64,000 bases of DNA from Blastobasis lacticolella (GCA_905147135.1 LR990052.1:16926200-16990199); one strand, 5' to 3'. Shown: positions 33,086 through 45,776, counted from the stretch's first letter. Numbers and translations: made by a program. Notes: generated by a model not told the origin, from the sequence alone.

Positions 33086-35738
33086 GTTATAAATATTGTT
33101 ATATAAGACGGGACTTACACGCGACGTGCCTTTTCGATTTGTTTTCCCGGTTACACCCACCGTGGTCACGAGACGACTCACGACCGAGTGAGTGAGTTCG
33201 ACGAGTGGAACGTCGTAACGTAACTAATATGTTGACATTATGTTAGATAGAAATTTATTTGGGTGACTTAATTATGATTATTTAAATAACATTAAATTAT
33301 TTAAACAATTAATAAAAACTTGACATAGGTACTATTATTTGGTAGTAATATTCAATTAATTATAGTTTTGACATTTCAAATGATGATTCATCTTGACATC
33401 TTATTGGTTTAGTTTGGCTTAATTTTCATTTTATTTTTAATTTATATAAAGTAATACCTATGTGGATTGTATCGTATACCGTATGGTGGAACATGGAGAT
33501 CTGTTAAATATATGTAAACAACTTTGTAACCCATGTTGACGATTAATTAAATAAATTGAAATTAAATTGAAAGAACGCGAGTTTAGTTTGAAACAAACAT
33601 GTGTTATGGGTGCATTTAGTTTACAAGTTCAGAACTTCGGTTCAACAACACTCACCCCAGACAGAATAACTTTTTATTCTATCGCTCTTTGTATAAAGTA
33701 TAGCCTAGTGTCCATAATGAAACTGGGGCGTTATGTATTTTCAATAGCTAGGATCTAGACTTTGTTCAGCTTAGCTTACTCATAGCTCGATATCTGACAC
33801 CAATCGCTGTAGTACCAGTCGCCGGTCTCCATTTACGTCACATCAGCTGTTTCTGGCGCGCGCGAGCAGTGAGTCATTCATTCTTACACAGTTTACCTTT
33901 GCTGTTATAACGTTGTTGACAGTTATGAAAGCACCGTCTTTGTATCCTTGTTGCTTTGGTTTAAGATGTTTTTGGTTTCTTTTGCTTGTATGGAATTGAA
34001 TGGTTAATTTCTAATTTAACTGTGGCATGCCCCACTGGTAGATCTACAGGTAATTTTTTGTGTATCCAGTTCAATCCGGCAGATATTGTGGGTGCGCTGG
34101 TAATTCTAACTATATTTTTAAAAGTAATGGATGCAAGAGAAACAAATTCGAATGCTAAGCAAGGCGTGAGAGGTGGCCTATGCCCAGCAGTGATGATGTG
34201 GTGGAAATTAACCCTACGGTGCACAGTCGTCTCTGCACAGACTTGACTAATTCTTCGGCTACATATTTTAAGTGAGACATTTTTTGACCTTACGCGGTCG
34301 TACCGTGAACAGCTGAAACAACTGTTTAATGCGCGTTCTTAAAGTCAGGGATTCGTCATAAATACTTATCATGCTTTTGTGGTGACTGGTACGTTTCAAT
34401 ATTTGAAATACTATGTTCAAAGGCAAACGTAAATAATCGTACCTACATAATACAGAAATTATGAATGCAACAGTAAATTTTAATAAAAGCTTAAGTGGCG
34501 ACAGAAATAGAGTCCTGCACTTGATGAAAGTGGTAAATATCGCCTATCAATGCTAGAGTAACTTGTCTCGGGGTATTGCATCGGCAAGGGGCCATCTGAT
34601 GGACCACTTTCCATCAGGTGGCTACCGATTAATATACAATAATAAAACCGACCAAGACGAGTCGAGCCACGTGCACGTAATTTAAACAAAATATTCCACT
34701 ATGCAGCTAAATATAGCGAAAACGGAAAACTTCACCCAAAAACGTTTGTGAGATACCCTAAATGATTTCAGAATACCTATCCAACGACACGATAACAATG
34801 GACTACGCGCAAAAAATAATTCCTCCCCCACCTTACGCGTAGGGGAGGTACTCAAATAAGGATATTTTATAAGATTTTATTTAGCTACTTTGTCGGCATG
34901 ATTAATATATTTAACCATATTAATTTCAACGTGCTAGTACTAATAGTTTTAGAGACAAACCGCGGACAGACAGACGGACAAGGCAAAACTATAACGGCTG
35001 CTTGGTTTACTACGGAACCCTAATCATTAATGTTGATTTTTCGTGAGTTAGATAGCGTTCCATAGATAGATAAACTCGTTATGCTCACACAAGAAAAATT
35101 AAACAAAAATATACAGAGATCCTTAACTAAACTTATCATATCACATTCATGTACTAAAAATGATGAACTACAGGAAGGTATTGATGCTACGAGGAGTGAG
35201 CTGGTAGTGACGTACTTAAAATCTTTATGCCTGCACAGATCAGAATAGACCCAGGTGACGGACAAGTGAGACCACGACTTAAACTAAATAACTGGCTTTA
35301 CGCAAAATTTAGGAAAAGGCACTCGTCAATACAGCCAGTATGAATTAAATACGTGACGATTAAGTTGGATACAGTTTCGCAAGAATACATTGGCAATCAG
35401 AGCGTAAATATGACACTTAGTAATTGCTGTAATTGGCTCCTCTTTAATTAATAAGGTAATGAAGTCTATTTGCTGTACATTTTGTAATTAATTGTTAGTT
35501 ACAACTTACCTACCTATTTAATAAACATGCTATAGTATCCAAGCTGCCAGTTGAGGTACCTACTGGCCCCATTCTCACATTACGACGTGAAAAGAAATTA
35601 GACTTAAAATTACCATATGAATTTTGTTCTTTATTCTATAATGTGACTGACTTATGACAAATGCTTGATCTCGTTTAAAATAATCAAAAGGAAACGCTGC
35701 TGCCCATTATGGAGGCAGTAGAGGTCTGCATCTATGAT

Positions 35739-35841
35739 TTTTTTTAAATAGTTTACAAGACCATCATTTGACCGCCATCTCACCTGTTGGTAAGTGACGA
35801 TGCGGCCGAAGATGAAGCACGCCCGCCCGTCTTGGAACAGC
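35739..35841 (-). mobile_element. LINE 3'-end fragment, copy 3 (minus strand)
   Basis: The reverse complement contains aggctgttcc, a gatgcggcc-related block and ccaacaggtgagatggcgg, preceded on the plus strand by a T-rich run (attttttttaaa) that is its poly(A) tail. It belongs with 11340 and 28518. Confidence 0.6.
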
Positions 35842-35848
35842 CAATTCC

Positions 35849-36266
35849 AATGAGGAGTTTTCCAGTAGGTATTGATAGTTTGTTTCAAAAAGCATCAATA
35901 GATGGCGCTCCTACAATTTTGGTAATCTTCTTTAAATCTATATGATGGTGGCAGTGATTTCATGCAGCCAAGTAATACTAAACTTGAAAATAAAGTGTTT
36001 ATTTATATAAACATAACTGTTAAAGGTTGAACGAAGTGTAAAAAGAAATATTTATAGAAGTTGGCACTATGTTCCATTATTATTACAACCTCTAAAATGG
36101 TTGAAAACTATTAAAAAGTATAATATTATCTAATACAACGTACCCAGTGTTTATATACTGTTTGCTAAGAACCTATTTCAAGCGATTATCAATTACCAAA
36201 ATTGTCGGGGCGCCATCTAGTGAGTGGTTAGGAATGCCTTAAATACCTATTGGAAAACTCCTCATT
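35849..36266. mobile_element. TIR element (418 bp) with long imperfect inverted ends
   Basis: The left end AATGAGGAGTTTTCCAGTAG and right end (its complement, CTATTGGAAAACTCCTCATT) match with one or two differences. A second inverted block follows: gatggcgctcctacaatttt, ggtaatc on the left against gattatcaattacc, aaaattgtcggggcgccatc on the right. The interior is AT-rich with no transposase. A clear target duplication is not visible. It sits inside repeat family B. Confidence 0.72.
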
Positions 36267-36589
36267 ATTCGCCTTTTACGACACCCGAATATGGATGGCG
36301 TTGGTGCTACTTATATTTATTACTATAATTCTACTCTTCTGGGTGTCCAAAAAGGCCACATTAGTGTTTTATTATAAAACACTGATTCATATTTTTAATG
36401 TGCAAATAGAGAAACTTTATTTACATTAAAAGAGATATTTACATAATACAAAAATATTGTAACACATTGATTCATATTAATTTGTAAGAAACTTGTCTGC
36501 AGTGTCGCTGTTGTTTACATTGCTATGCTTTACATAGATCAATTACAGAATACATGCACATATTACGTCAAGACTTTTCTTGTTGTTTT

Positions 36590-36850
36590 CATCATCACAG
36601 CCCGTAATAGTCCACTGCAGGACTTAGGGCCTCTCCCACGAAAGGGTAGGTTATTGCCATAATCTCCACGCTTGGCAGGCGGGGGAGATCGCAGTGTTTA
36701 AATATAACAATAGAAAATGCTGCTGCCCATTTTCCAGACTACGGAGACTCTTGATCTTTTGCCTCAAAAACATTAGTCGGCTTGTTCGACGCCCATGAGT
36801 GTCAGGGGTTGGTGCTATTCTACCCTGCCGGTCACTACACGACCAATTTG
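36590..36850 (+). repeat. Repeat family B, uninterrupted copy
   Basis: It contains agtccactgcaggacttagg, cctctcccacgaaaggg, cgcttggcaggcggg, gagatcgcagtgtttaaata, taacaatagaaaatgctgct, cctcaaaaacattagtcggc and ggttggtgctattctaccct in order. This copy preserves the empty site for the TIR element at 11985-12816, where gtgtttaaatataac is continuous. Confidence 0.75.
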
Positions 36851-37439
36851 TTGCTTTACCATAACTGTAATATGAAAGATCATTAATTTATTCATCTGAA
36901 TGGTAACGTAAGACAGCCTCAGATGTGACTGTCTAAAAATAAATTGGTAAACAGAACCTCCTCGATTGACTGACACGTAGTTGATAGACCATTATAGATT
37001 CGGGCAGTCATCAAACAAGCAATTCAAATCCAATCGAATGGCTCGCATAACAGTAAAATATTAACATCTCGTTGAAATTTAAACATTTTGCTTCGGTACA
37101 CAAAATTTTAACGTTTCCGCCTTTTTAAGAGAAAGCCATTTGTAATATTTACATATTAAATACATTTGCGTTGCGGAGTTGCGGCCCTTCGATAGCTGGA
37201 CCCGCGTTTTCACCGGCGCACGCGCAGACTCATAACGGAAACCGATCAGTTTGGATTGGGGTGCACTGAACGCGGGCTCACATAATATAGTGTGAAAATT
37301 AAAATGGTTTCCGTTATCAATTCTTCGTCGTTGTACCTGTTAGCAATTGAAATAATATTGTGCGACTAAATCGGTGTAGGATACATAATTATTAAATTAT
37401 TTTCTAATTGCTTCTAATTATCTTGGCGTCAATATTCCG

Positions 37440-37694
37440 GTTCCCGGGTCCGCCTTGTTCATGATCCAGGACAAATCCTGGATGCCAAAGCAGGTCGCAG
37501 GTAATTGCAGTGGAGCGACTGCCTTCTGTCCTCCTTGACCCTGTTAACAGACATTAGACACCTGAATGTGCAGGTTTCATCACGACGTTTTTCCTCACCG
37601 AAAGAGCATCGTTAGTGTTCAACTAATGTACCGACATGGTGGGACTCAGTACTTACAAATCGGACTCTCTAAATTAGGCCGCCAACGCTCTATA
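37440..37694 (-). mobile_element. SINE family C, copy 3 (minus strand)
   Basis: It shares gaatgtgcaggtttcatcac, aagagcatcg, ttagtgttcaactaatgta and ccgccaacgctct with the other C copies, plus the distal catgatccaggacaaatcc block that also appears near 25100. The tRNA-like part is shortened. Confidence 0.62.
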
Positions 37695-38282
37695 TTCTAA
37701 TTGCATTTGTACTTCTCTTAATGCAAATTTGGAGACAAACTTGGAGACAATTAGAAAACTGTTTTTCAAAAGACAAAAAAATATGAAGCAACGTTTACTG
37801 TTGTAAATTATCAAAACTGTGGTGTCCTGCCCATTTGATACGAGTGGAGTTTATGACAAAACCCTTCAATATTGAGGTCAGGAGGCTCAAGTCCAGCGGT
37901 GGATAGTTACAGAATGTTGAATTTTTTTAATATACCCTGCAAACGACCAGATAGAAAGTGATCATCGCCACCCATAACGTAGACACCCGCACCACCCAGC
38001 GGACTAATGAAATCATATTATTTATTATTACAAGCATTATCATTACAGCTAACCCAATGCGATAATGTTGACGTCAATTTATACAATACTATTAATGAAT
38101 AAAATATAAAGTTACGTCAAACACAATCAACATATTAAAAAATATTGTTCATAAATATGTTTATAAATACTAAATATAACTAACTAATTACGCATTATAT
38201 ATTATCTATATTATGTTTACATTACACATTTAAAAAAATGGCCGCCGCGTTAAATTTTTTAATTGAACAGTAGATTTTTATT

Positions 38283-38505
38283 TTATTTTATTTTTATGTC
38301 ATACGGTAGGCAAACAGGCAAGCGGGCCACCTGATGGAAAGTGGTCACCACTGCCTATAGACATTAGCAACACCAAGAGTATCGCTAATGCGTTGCCCAC
38401 CTCTATAACACGTTGCTCTGGCAGCAAAAAGCAAATGCCACTCCACTGCCAAAGCCACGGTTCCCCAAATCCCCACCCCATGGAGCACTGGAAACCTTAC
38501 TCACC
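38283..38505 (-). repeat. Repeat family F, long copy (minus strand)
   Basis: This is the reverse complement of the 14005-14227 copy over nearly the full length. Its A-rich tail appears as the T-rich run at about 38276-38296, before atgtcatacggtaggcaaac. Further blocks are gcgggccacctgatggaaag, cctctataacacgttgctct and cccatggagcactgg. Confidence 0.72.
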
Positions 38506-38654
38506 GGCAGAAACACAATACTATTTAAAAGAGTATTATTTAGCTGCGATATTCTGTAAGGTGGAGGTACTTCCCCAGTCGGGCGGCTCCAATTCGAACG
38601 AGATACCCCGCTATGCCCTACCTCTCTTAGAACATATCAACCGATTTTACAGCT

Positions 38655-38945
38655 TCATTTAATATTATTATATTAGACGGGACTTGCACGCGACGTGCCG
38701 ATATAACCGCTATAATAATATGTGTAAAGAACTCGAGTTTAGTTTGAAACAAATTCCTAGTGCTGTTGTGATCGGGGCGTCCAAGAGTAAGCTCGTTCTG
38801 CACTGCACTATTACACTGTAAGGGCGCCGTAGGTTATCCTATGTCATCGAGTAAAAGATAATTTCACTTTGTTGTGATAGTAGACGTTTAGGAGATCCAC
38901 AAAACGTTGGTCTGCCCGTGCACAGCCTGGCACAAAACATTTTTT
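38655..38945 (+). repeat. Repeat family D, copy 3, with associated upstream block
   Basis: It starts with attagacgggacttgcacgc (shared with 33105) and contains gagtttagtttgaaacaaa, then the D unit (38813-38940: actgtaagggcgccgtaggt, cctatgtcatcgagta, aaaacgttggtctgcccgtg, cacagcctggcac). Confidence 0.6.
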
Positions 38946-40313
38946 TAATGACCCAAACTTCGACTTTTCGTAGCGATAATACTTACATATCCTCTCGTGG
39001 GTTTTATAAGTAAAAAACCGGGGTACCTCAAATCCTCTTGGCAGTATCACTTTTCAGCCTCATTGTAGTCACAAGAGAGAAAATCGACTTTGTATCATAA
39101 TAGTTGACCATGTATCGTAATAGTTGGCTTTCGTTCAGACGGTAGTTGTCGCCGCGTCTCCGTCCAATGCTATGTTATTGGAAAAGTACAAGGCTAAGGC
39201 GTGTCCGCGCCGCCACTGTCAGACGAACTGTCGGAACGACCAATTGTGTGCTAATACATAGAAAGTTATGGCTATTACGAAAATAACGTTGAAAATTATA
39301 TAAGGGTCATATAAATTTTAAATCGCGTAAACGTTTCACGGCTTAGCATAGGATTATGTTTAGATACTGGCATATAGCTGTGCTATGAAAATTGATATAT
39401 GCACTATGCTCTAAGTATAGTTGGGGGGAATCCAAAGTTTAGGTATGTACACGTAAATTTTCATAAAGAACTATGCATACCTACGTTAGGTACGTCTATG
39501 ATGGTTAAGTTAAGACGTTAGACGAAGGCTGAAACGTCCATCAGATTGATGAGAACGGATTCTGCGCGAGCGCCGATTTATAGGTATACTACGAGCGGCT
39601 TTCCTTGATTTTCGTTTGTTCCGGAACATGCCGCAAGCCCTTTGGCGGTGAGGATTAAAAGCGGGGGCCGTGTGAGCCGGTGACCAACCACGACCGAGGC
39701 CTACTACCGGAAGATACGACTCACCACTAATACAGCACCACTCAGTGGTTTCACTTTACATTTTCTCTACCAAATCTATAAATCCATTTGACCCAAAAAA
39801 TAACGGTGAAATACAGACGAACTAAATTATAGAAGCATTTAAAAAAACCTTACAAACAAACAAATATCCTCAAAGTATCTACTTTTTCGCATTCTGAGGC
39901 GGCGGTTTCGGCTAATCCCAAGCGTGCGCCCACGCATGTCCCGTTACCGGCGACCAACAGTTATACAAACTGGGCAATGAGGCTTCAATTCACACGCGCG
40001 GGGAAACTCATGCGCACGCCGAATCCAAAACTAAGCCTTTTGTGTGATATAGGTTTGTATGTTACATTTGGTTCTAGTGTTCGCCCCTTGAAAGACAGAT
40101 AATGGGCACGTAGTATGAAATTTATACCCAAGGCGTACACGAATAGAACTTTGTGAGTTTAAAGAGATATTGCTCTAGTTTTCAGGTACGGTGGGGTTTT
40201 TCGTACATTTTACATTTGTAAGCAATCTCTTTTGTCTAAGTATTACCCTCAATTTATCTAAGAGCGTTGATGTTGATTTTTCTCTCGTAGCAACCTTTAC
40301 CAGCCAGCCTATA

Positions 40314-40485
40314 CAGGGTGTTACATAATATATGTATGAAGCAGTGAACCGGATGGAGTGCTAAATGTATGAAAACGATTGGTACAAAAATTCCACGTAC
40401 GACAGAAATAATTGTACCTATCGTTTTAATATGTTTAGCACTCCATCCAGTTCACGGCTTCATACATATTTTATGTATCATCCTG
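40314..40485. mobile_element. Foldback MITE (172 bp), Tc1/mariner-like
   Basis: The ends are CAGGGTGTTACATA and TATGTATCATCCTG, flanked on both sides by TA (extendable to TATA). The arms pair over about 60 bp (for example ggatggagtgctaaa against tttagcactccatcc) around a short centre. CAGGGTG-type ends with TA duplications are typical of Tc1/mariner MITEs. There is no coding capacity. Confidence 0.82.
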
Positions 40486-42451
40486 TATATAGCGACCTAA
40501 TAGGAAGTTATTTATGAAGCAATAATACTCTATTTACAGCGTCAAAAGGAACGTTTCTTTGCTTAGCTAAAGCTAGATGTACGTACACATACTAGTACGT
40601 AAGTCTAAAAGGTTAGGACCTGCATTAATGCAATCAATATTGACCCAGATTAAATTAATTAACGAAAACGAACGTATGATATGATCTCTAACTAATGGTT
40701 ACATTTGTTATCTGTAATACGTTGTATACCTAATAAACACATCAATAAATTAGGCTCTACTTGGATTTTTAATATAAGACAAAATGACTAAAGCCATTCA
40801 GAATATTCAATTCAAAACGAGCATATCACTACTTGCATTTATTATTCTTTAATATTCTATTGCAATACAATTCATTTTAACAGAGCCATGTTTCAATCAA
40901 TTCAGTTATTATAATATTACTTTCCATTGCGTGCACCGAGAAAATTGATATGATATGCTCGTTGTAGCTCAGTGATAGTAGATAACAGCGCTATTGCGTT
41001 GTGGTACTGAAATAAAAACCGTTGGTTGCGTGAGTCTAGATTACTTTAGAAGTAGAGAATTTAGAATGAGAAGAGTTTGGAAAGTGTCAAGTTTGAAAAG
41101 AGACCAACTTCTTCTTATCGTGTCAATGATAAAATAGGTTTTTTCGTTAATTATTATTATATATATTTTCAACTAAAAAAGCCGATGTAGGAAAATTACG
41201 ATTTAAAACAAAGTCAAGTTAAAAATGAGACGGAAAGGAGTTAGGAAAGTATCAAGTTTGAAAAGGGACAAGTTTAGAAAAATGACGAAGTCGTCCGGTT
41301 TGAAATTTAGGGACGTCTGGTCCTTTTTATTGAAAGATGAACATTAGAGTGGTGAATCACTATGTGGTTACAATAAGTGATTTAATAGTCATTAATTTGC
41401 GTCGCCTGAAAACAGGAAAATATCTATGACATACCTACACATATTGTAATACCATTTAGTTGTAGGTAAATTATCTGTACTTTTTAAGGTTGATACGTAG
41501 GTAGGTACTACTTTTTTTACTATTTGTGATTTTTTATCTGTACTAATTTTATAAAGGGGAATAGATTTGATTGTTCGTCGGATTATTTGTTTGTTTGTTA
41601 TGGATAAATTAAAAAACTACTCAATCGATTCGGGTAGGGTAGGACAAACCGCGAAGGAAGTCGCGCCGGGCCGCCGTCGCTAGTCGCTAGAAAAGCTGAA
41701 AAGGAAAAGTAATTGACTAAATTGTTCGGCTAAAGAGATATAACATTACCTAACAATAAATAACAACAAATGGGCGCCACAAAATTCAATTGCTGTTGAA
41801 AATGGCGCATAATAACCGCCTAACAACCGATGAAATTGAAAATTTATTAACGTAATAGATTTGGCCCCAGAGGTTAACCTTGCGGTACACCTCAGTGGAA
41901 CATGTAGGTATAGTTAGTAGTTAGATAAATACAGTTTTACTATGAAAACTATAGAGTTTTACTATTATTATCTCGGACTATATCACAAAATACTAAAGGC
42001 GGCTTGCACCATATTCTTAATCGTATTAAAATTACGTTAAACGTCATTCTTAAATGTGTTTAAGAATTTGGTGCTAGCCGGATTTACATGGTTTAATCCG
42101 GCTAGCAAAGAGCAAAGTTGTCATTCGCTTTTCCCCGTTTAGTTCTTCTAAACTGATATTTAATACTGTTTTCATTAACCGAGCGGTTCACGAAGAAGAT
42201 ACGGCCATAATATCGATATTACAGTTGATATACAAGAAAAAAACTGCTGATATGGCCGCCCGGGGCGAAATCACGAAATGACATAACTGTCCGATATCAT
42301 GGTGTAACGAGCTCTAATACTGAAATCTGATTTCCGTCACGTATTCGGCTTTCTCAAGCTTTGCATGCGTGCGCCGGCAGTTGGCACTCCCAGCGTCGCA
42401 TGCGCAACCAGCGGTGCCGATAATGGCCTTGCTGTTTCCTTGTGATTATGC

Positions 42452-42577
42452 AGAGTACAGACATACCTCCGAGTTGTGTTGATTTCATTTGCTTCCAACG
42501 CAGGTCTGCGGTTTTGTTTCGCAATTGTTTTGTGTTTATCGCGCTTGTGTTTTGGTGTGTTTGAGAGTGGTAGAGAG
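42452..42577 (+). promoter_or_regulatory. Candidate alternative promoter and non-coding first exon near the giant exon
   Basis: The region 42350-42577 is GC/CpG-rich and then T/G-rich and ends at a usable donor (GAGAG|GTAACC, donor at 42578). The proposed exon contains no ATG, as expected of a 5' UTR. It lies 3.2 kb before the 45777 exon, whose first in-frame Met (45814) could serve as start. The transcription start is guessed, and no TATA box is evident. Confidence 0.35.
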
Positions 42578-42596
42578 GTAACCCTTTATTTACCGT

Positions 42597-42790
42597 ACTA
42601 GTGGACTCGGCGCGTCACTTTAACCCTACCTACCTTATTTCCTGCTTATAAACCTTCCTCATGAATCACTCTATCTATTGTTGAAAACCGCATATCCGTT
42701 GCGTAGTTTAAAAGATCTACACATACATACACATGGTGTACATTGGGACAAACGGCAGGAAGCGACTATGTTTTATGCTATGTATAGATA
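42597..42790 (+). repeat. Repeat family E, copy 3
   Basis: It has actagtggactcggcgcg, aaaccttcctcatgaatcac, ctatctattgttgaaaaccg, catatccgttgcgtagttta, gggacaaacggcaggaagcg and actatgttttatgctatgta in order. It also preserves the empty site for the TIR element at 18333-18723. Confidence 0.7.
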
Positions 42791-42804
42791 TACCTCATAT
42801 ACCT

Positions 42805-43048
42805 GGGTGATCCACTTATGATCTGTTTAAACTGACTTGTCTTATTTGGTGAACAAACAATGCCCAAAATAACGACTTGCCATATCAATCACGCTACGTA
42901 TATTGTGTAGGTATAGATGTCGAGAATTATATCAGAAACACATAGAATGTGAATTTCAATGAATACTGCTGCACATTATCCATTTAAATACATAATTTCC
43001 TTAACCAAATAAGACAAGTCAGTTTGGACAGATTATAGATGATCTTAC
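42805..43048. mobile_element. Small TIR element (about 240 bp)
   Basis: The left arm 42817-42850 (tatgatctgtttaaactgac, then ttgtcttatttggt) and right arm 43004-43037 (accaaataagacaagtcagt, then ttggacagattata) are near-perfect inverted repeats of 34 bp. Weaker pairing continues outward (gatcca against gatgatc). The interior is AT-rich with no ORF. Exact ends and duplication are unclear. Confidence 0.68.
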
Positions 43049-44714
43049 TGGATGCCAAATTCGTTAGTACTTAGATTAATCAGATCGTCCAGTAGTGATA
43101 CCATAGATAACTAAACCATTGCTATTTTTTAAGTTTTAATTTAATCAATCATGAAGACAACACGATATGAGGTGTTTATTCAATGCATCTTAAGAATTAT
43201 ATTTAGACAATAAAAATGTTAGCATGAAGCAACCAAACCTGCAGGTTTGGCCATTTCTTCTATTCTAACATTACAAGGAAAGTAATCAGATAACCTTCTC
43301 AGTTTTACTTTCCAACTGTCTTGTTACAATCATGTCACTTGATATTGTAAATCCGCTGTTATCGCATCTTGTCAGTTAGATGGAACAGCAGTAACCTTGC
43401 AGTAGGGTTGTCACTTCGCTTTGGCAATAATTACTATGAGTACTATTTATACCTATTCCTACAAAGATGTGGATATGAATTTATTGTTACCGGAGACTTT
43501 CTTTTAATTAAAATAAAACATTTTTTAGGTGCTTCAAGTCAATTATTTTCAAAATGTTTGCCTGGTTTCGAACCGACTTCTTAGAAAGACATTCTGCCTA
43601 AATAATCCAATGGAAGGATCAATATGAGAACTAAATTCTTTTACAGATAAACAGCTATTCCATTTCCAAAATGACTTCTTCTTCTTCGATTGCTTTTTTT
43701 CATAAATTTCAACCCTACATGCAATGCTCAAGCGCATGTGAAAGCTCTCGAATTGCACGTTTTGACCTCACACTATCTGTTTGAACTCCGGTCTTACCTA
43801 AAGGTTTTCATTGTGGAGAAACATTGACAATACATCATTCTTTTAAGTGACAGTTTTATGTATTGTAGTTATCTTCGTGGAAAATATAAAGGGGAAGGAA
43901 TATTTAGTATCGTGCTTTTTGATTCTCTACCACTCGTTAACTCAAAACCAACTTAATATAGTGTAGGAAATAGTACTAGGTACCATGCAAAATAATTATA
44001 TTGTAGTAATCGAACCTAGAAACTGCGCTCTTTATAGAATTGGTATAAAGCAAACAGCAGCAAGAAACAATTCGCCACATACAAAACTCTCTTTGTTTTT
44101 AAAAGAGGTTATGAAGTCATATGTTATATGAGTAGGTGCCTACCATATGGCGATATCGAAACACTTCATTTTACAAATTACAAAAAGCATGAAAAAAACA
44201 TATTACATTCCATGAATTTGTGATGGACTGCCGAGCTCTACACCTGCAGTTGTCAGAATAATTCGTCACATATATAACTTACCTACTTACCTACTTATTT
44301 TAATATTTAAATTGATAAATGCAAAAATAAAAAACCAACTGCCAACAGCTGCAAACTGATCGGATTAAAATGTCGTGGAGTACCTACATGATCTACTTTT
44401 TTTGAACTAACTACCTACATAGATACAAATATAAGAACATAATCGATTATAGTAGGACAAAGGCCTTATCTTAATTAGTTGGTCACTGTCCACTAAAATG
44501 TTAAATCTATGCAGGTAGTTAATAAAAACTAGCTTTAACTTTCTATTGTTAAGCGCACACCAGGAAAGATTTCTGTGTTCGAAACTTGTGCGAAAAAAAT
44601 GGCAGACACGGCGATCGGTCGATACGGCGACGCTAAGATGACGCTAGCTAGGCAATCGGTTGCCGGGCAACAGCTCGTTTAACGTCTATACCTATGAACT
44701 TGCCGTTTCTAACA

Positions 44715-44880
44715 TACACAGCCCGAAACAGTCCACTGCAGGACTTAGGGCCTCTCAGGGGAGGTTATTGCCATAATCTCCACGCTTGGCAGGCGGGTTG
44801 GAGATCGCTGTGTTTAAATATAACAATGGAAAATGCTGCTGCCCATTTTCCAGACTACGGAGACTCTTGATCTTTTGCTC
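44715..44880 (+). repeat. Repeat family B, copy 4
   Basis: It matches the 36590 copy from cagtccactgcaggactta to gagactcttgatcttttg with a short deletion after cctctc, then breaks off before the ctcacatctctcatacatac sequence. It is a second witness for the empty site at gtgtttaaatataac. Confidence 0.7.
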
Positions 44881-44966
44881 TCTCACATCTCTCATACATA
44901 CATTATATACATACATACATAAAATATTTTTTAATGTATGTATGAGAGTTAGAAAAAGTATAATAG

Positions 44967-45090
44967 ACTGTGAGGGCGCCCTAGGTTATCCTACGTCATT
45001 GAGTAGGAGAAAAATTTCACTTTGTAGCGAAGTAAGAAGTTTAGGAGACCTATAAAACGTTAGTCTACCCGTGCGCAACCTGGCACTTCG
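44967..45090 (+). repeat. Repeat family D, copy 4
   Basis: It has gactgtgagggcgccctagg, cctacgtcattgagtagg, tttcactttgtagcgaag, aaaacgttagtctacccgtg and cgcaacctggcac. It lies about 0.7 kb before the giant exon. Confidence 0.62.
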
Positions 45091-45776
45091 TTCGTCATGG
45101 GTTATCAGCGTATTAGTAGATACTTATACTAAGTTCGCTGGGTACCTATTAAACATGAATAAGAAGTTATCAAATTCATTTGTATGTAAATGAGATTTGA
45201 TTACTGAATTCTTTTGCCATACAATATTAATTCGATATTTAGTTTTCTCAATGTTTATCAGCACTGCTTTCTGTTAATTTGTTTTCCACAATGGTTTGTT
45301 AACTTTATTAGACTCGTTAACGTCTCACTCCCATGTGCCAACATATTTGTTGGATACACCTGTCTACACAGATTAACAAGGTATTACAGACGCAATCTCG
45401 TGGGAAGCGTTTTGTATCAAACATAATGCGCCATTCTGGCCTCGATCGCTGGAAAATTGTGGAAACACTACAATAGAAAGAAACACACTTTCGCTTAGTA
45501 ACCGAGCACGAACGGCCTATTGTTAGTCCCGATCTGAAACTGAACCAGGTTGATGTCTGCCGGCAACGTTGTCATTTCATCTGTAACTCTGACATCATCT
45601 ACTTACTTATCTCTCTCATCTCACGTAATCACGATTAATCATGATAGTTTATTTATCACGTTATTTAGTTGGCCTACTTTCGTGTCATTACGTATGTACT
45701 ATCTCAATTACATCGAAAACCAAATATGTGCTTCCTAGTGGGCTGGTAATTGATCATCTACTTTCGATTGTTACAG

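Larger units (their letters stand above)
35690..36345 (+). repeat. Repeat family B, copy 2, with two nested insertions
   Basis: The left piece (aaacgctgctgcccattatg, about 35693-35735) and right piece (cgccttttacgacacccgaa, gttggtgctac, about 36270-36312) are adjacent segments in other B copies. Between them lie a minus-strand LINE 3' fragment (35739-35841) and a TIR element (35849-36266). This gives an order of events: B first, the other two later. Confidence 0.55.
3724..45776 (+). other. Intron 2 of host gene (42 kb, repeat-rich)
   Basis: This intron separates the micro-exon from the giant exon. Its content is mainly mobile DNA, listed separately: an intact Jockey LINE, a decayed LINE, LINE 3' fragments, repeat families B to G, SINEs and TIR/foldback elements. 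Two candidate non-coding first exons (26369-26585 and 42452-42577) also lie here. The long gaps at about 20000-23900, 25740-26340, 26600-28500, 29800-32900 and 33600-35650 hold no gene or clear repeat that I can name. Exceptions are AT-rich LINE-like tails near 16735, 20140, 25740 and 33540 and a possible old repeat at 29486-29760. Unidentified GC-rich patches occur near 21250-21400, 37180-37280 and 39560-40020. Confidence 0.5.
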
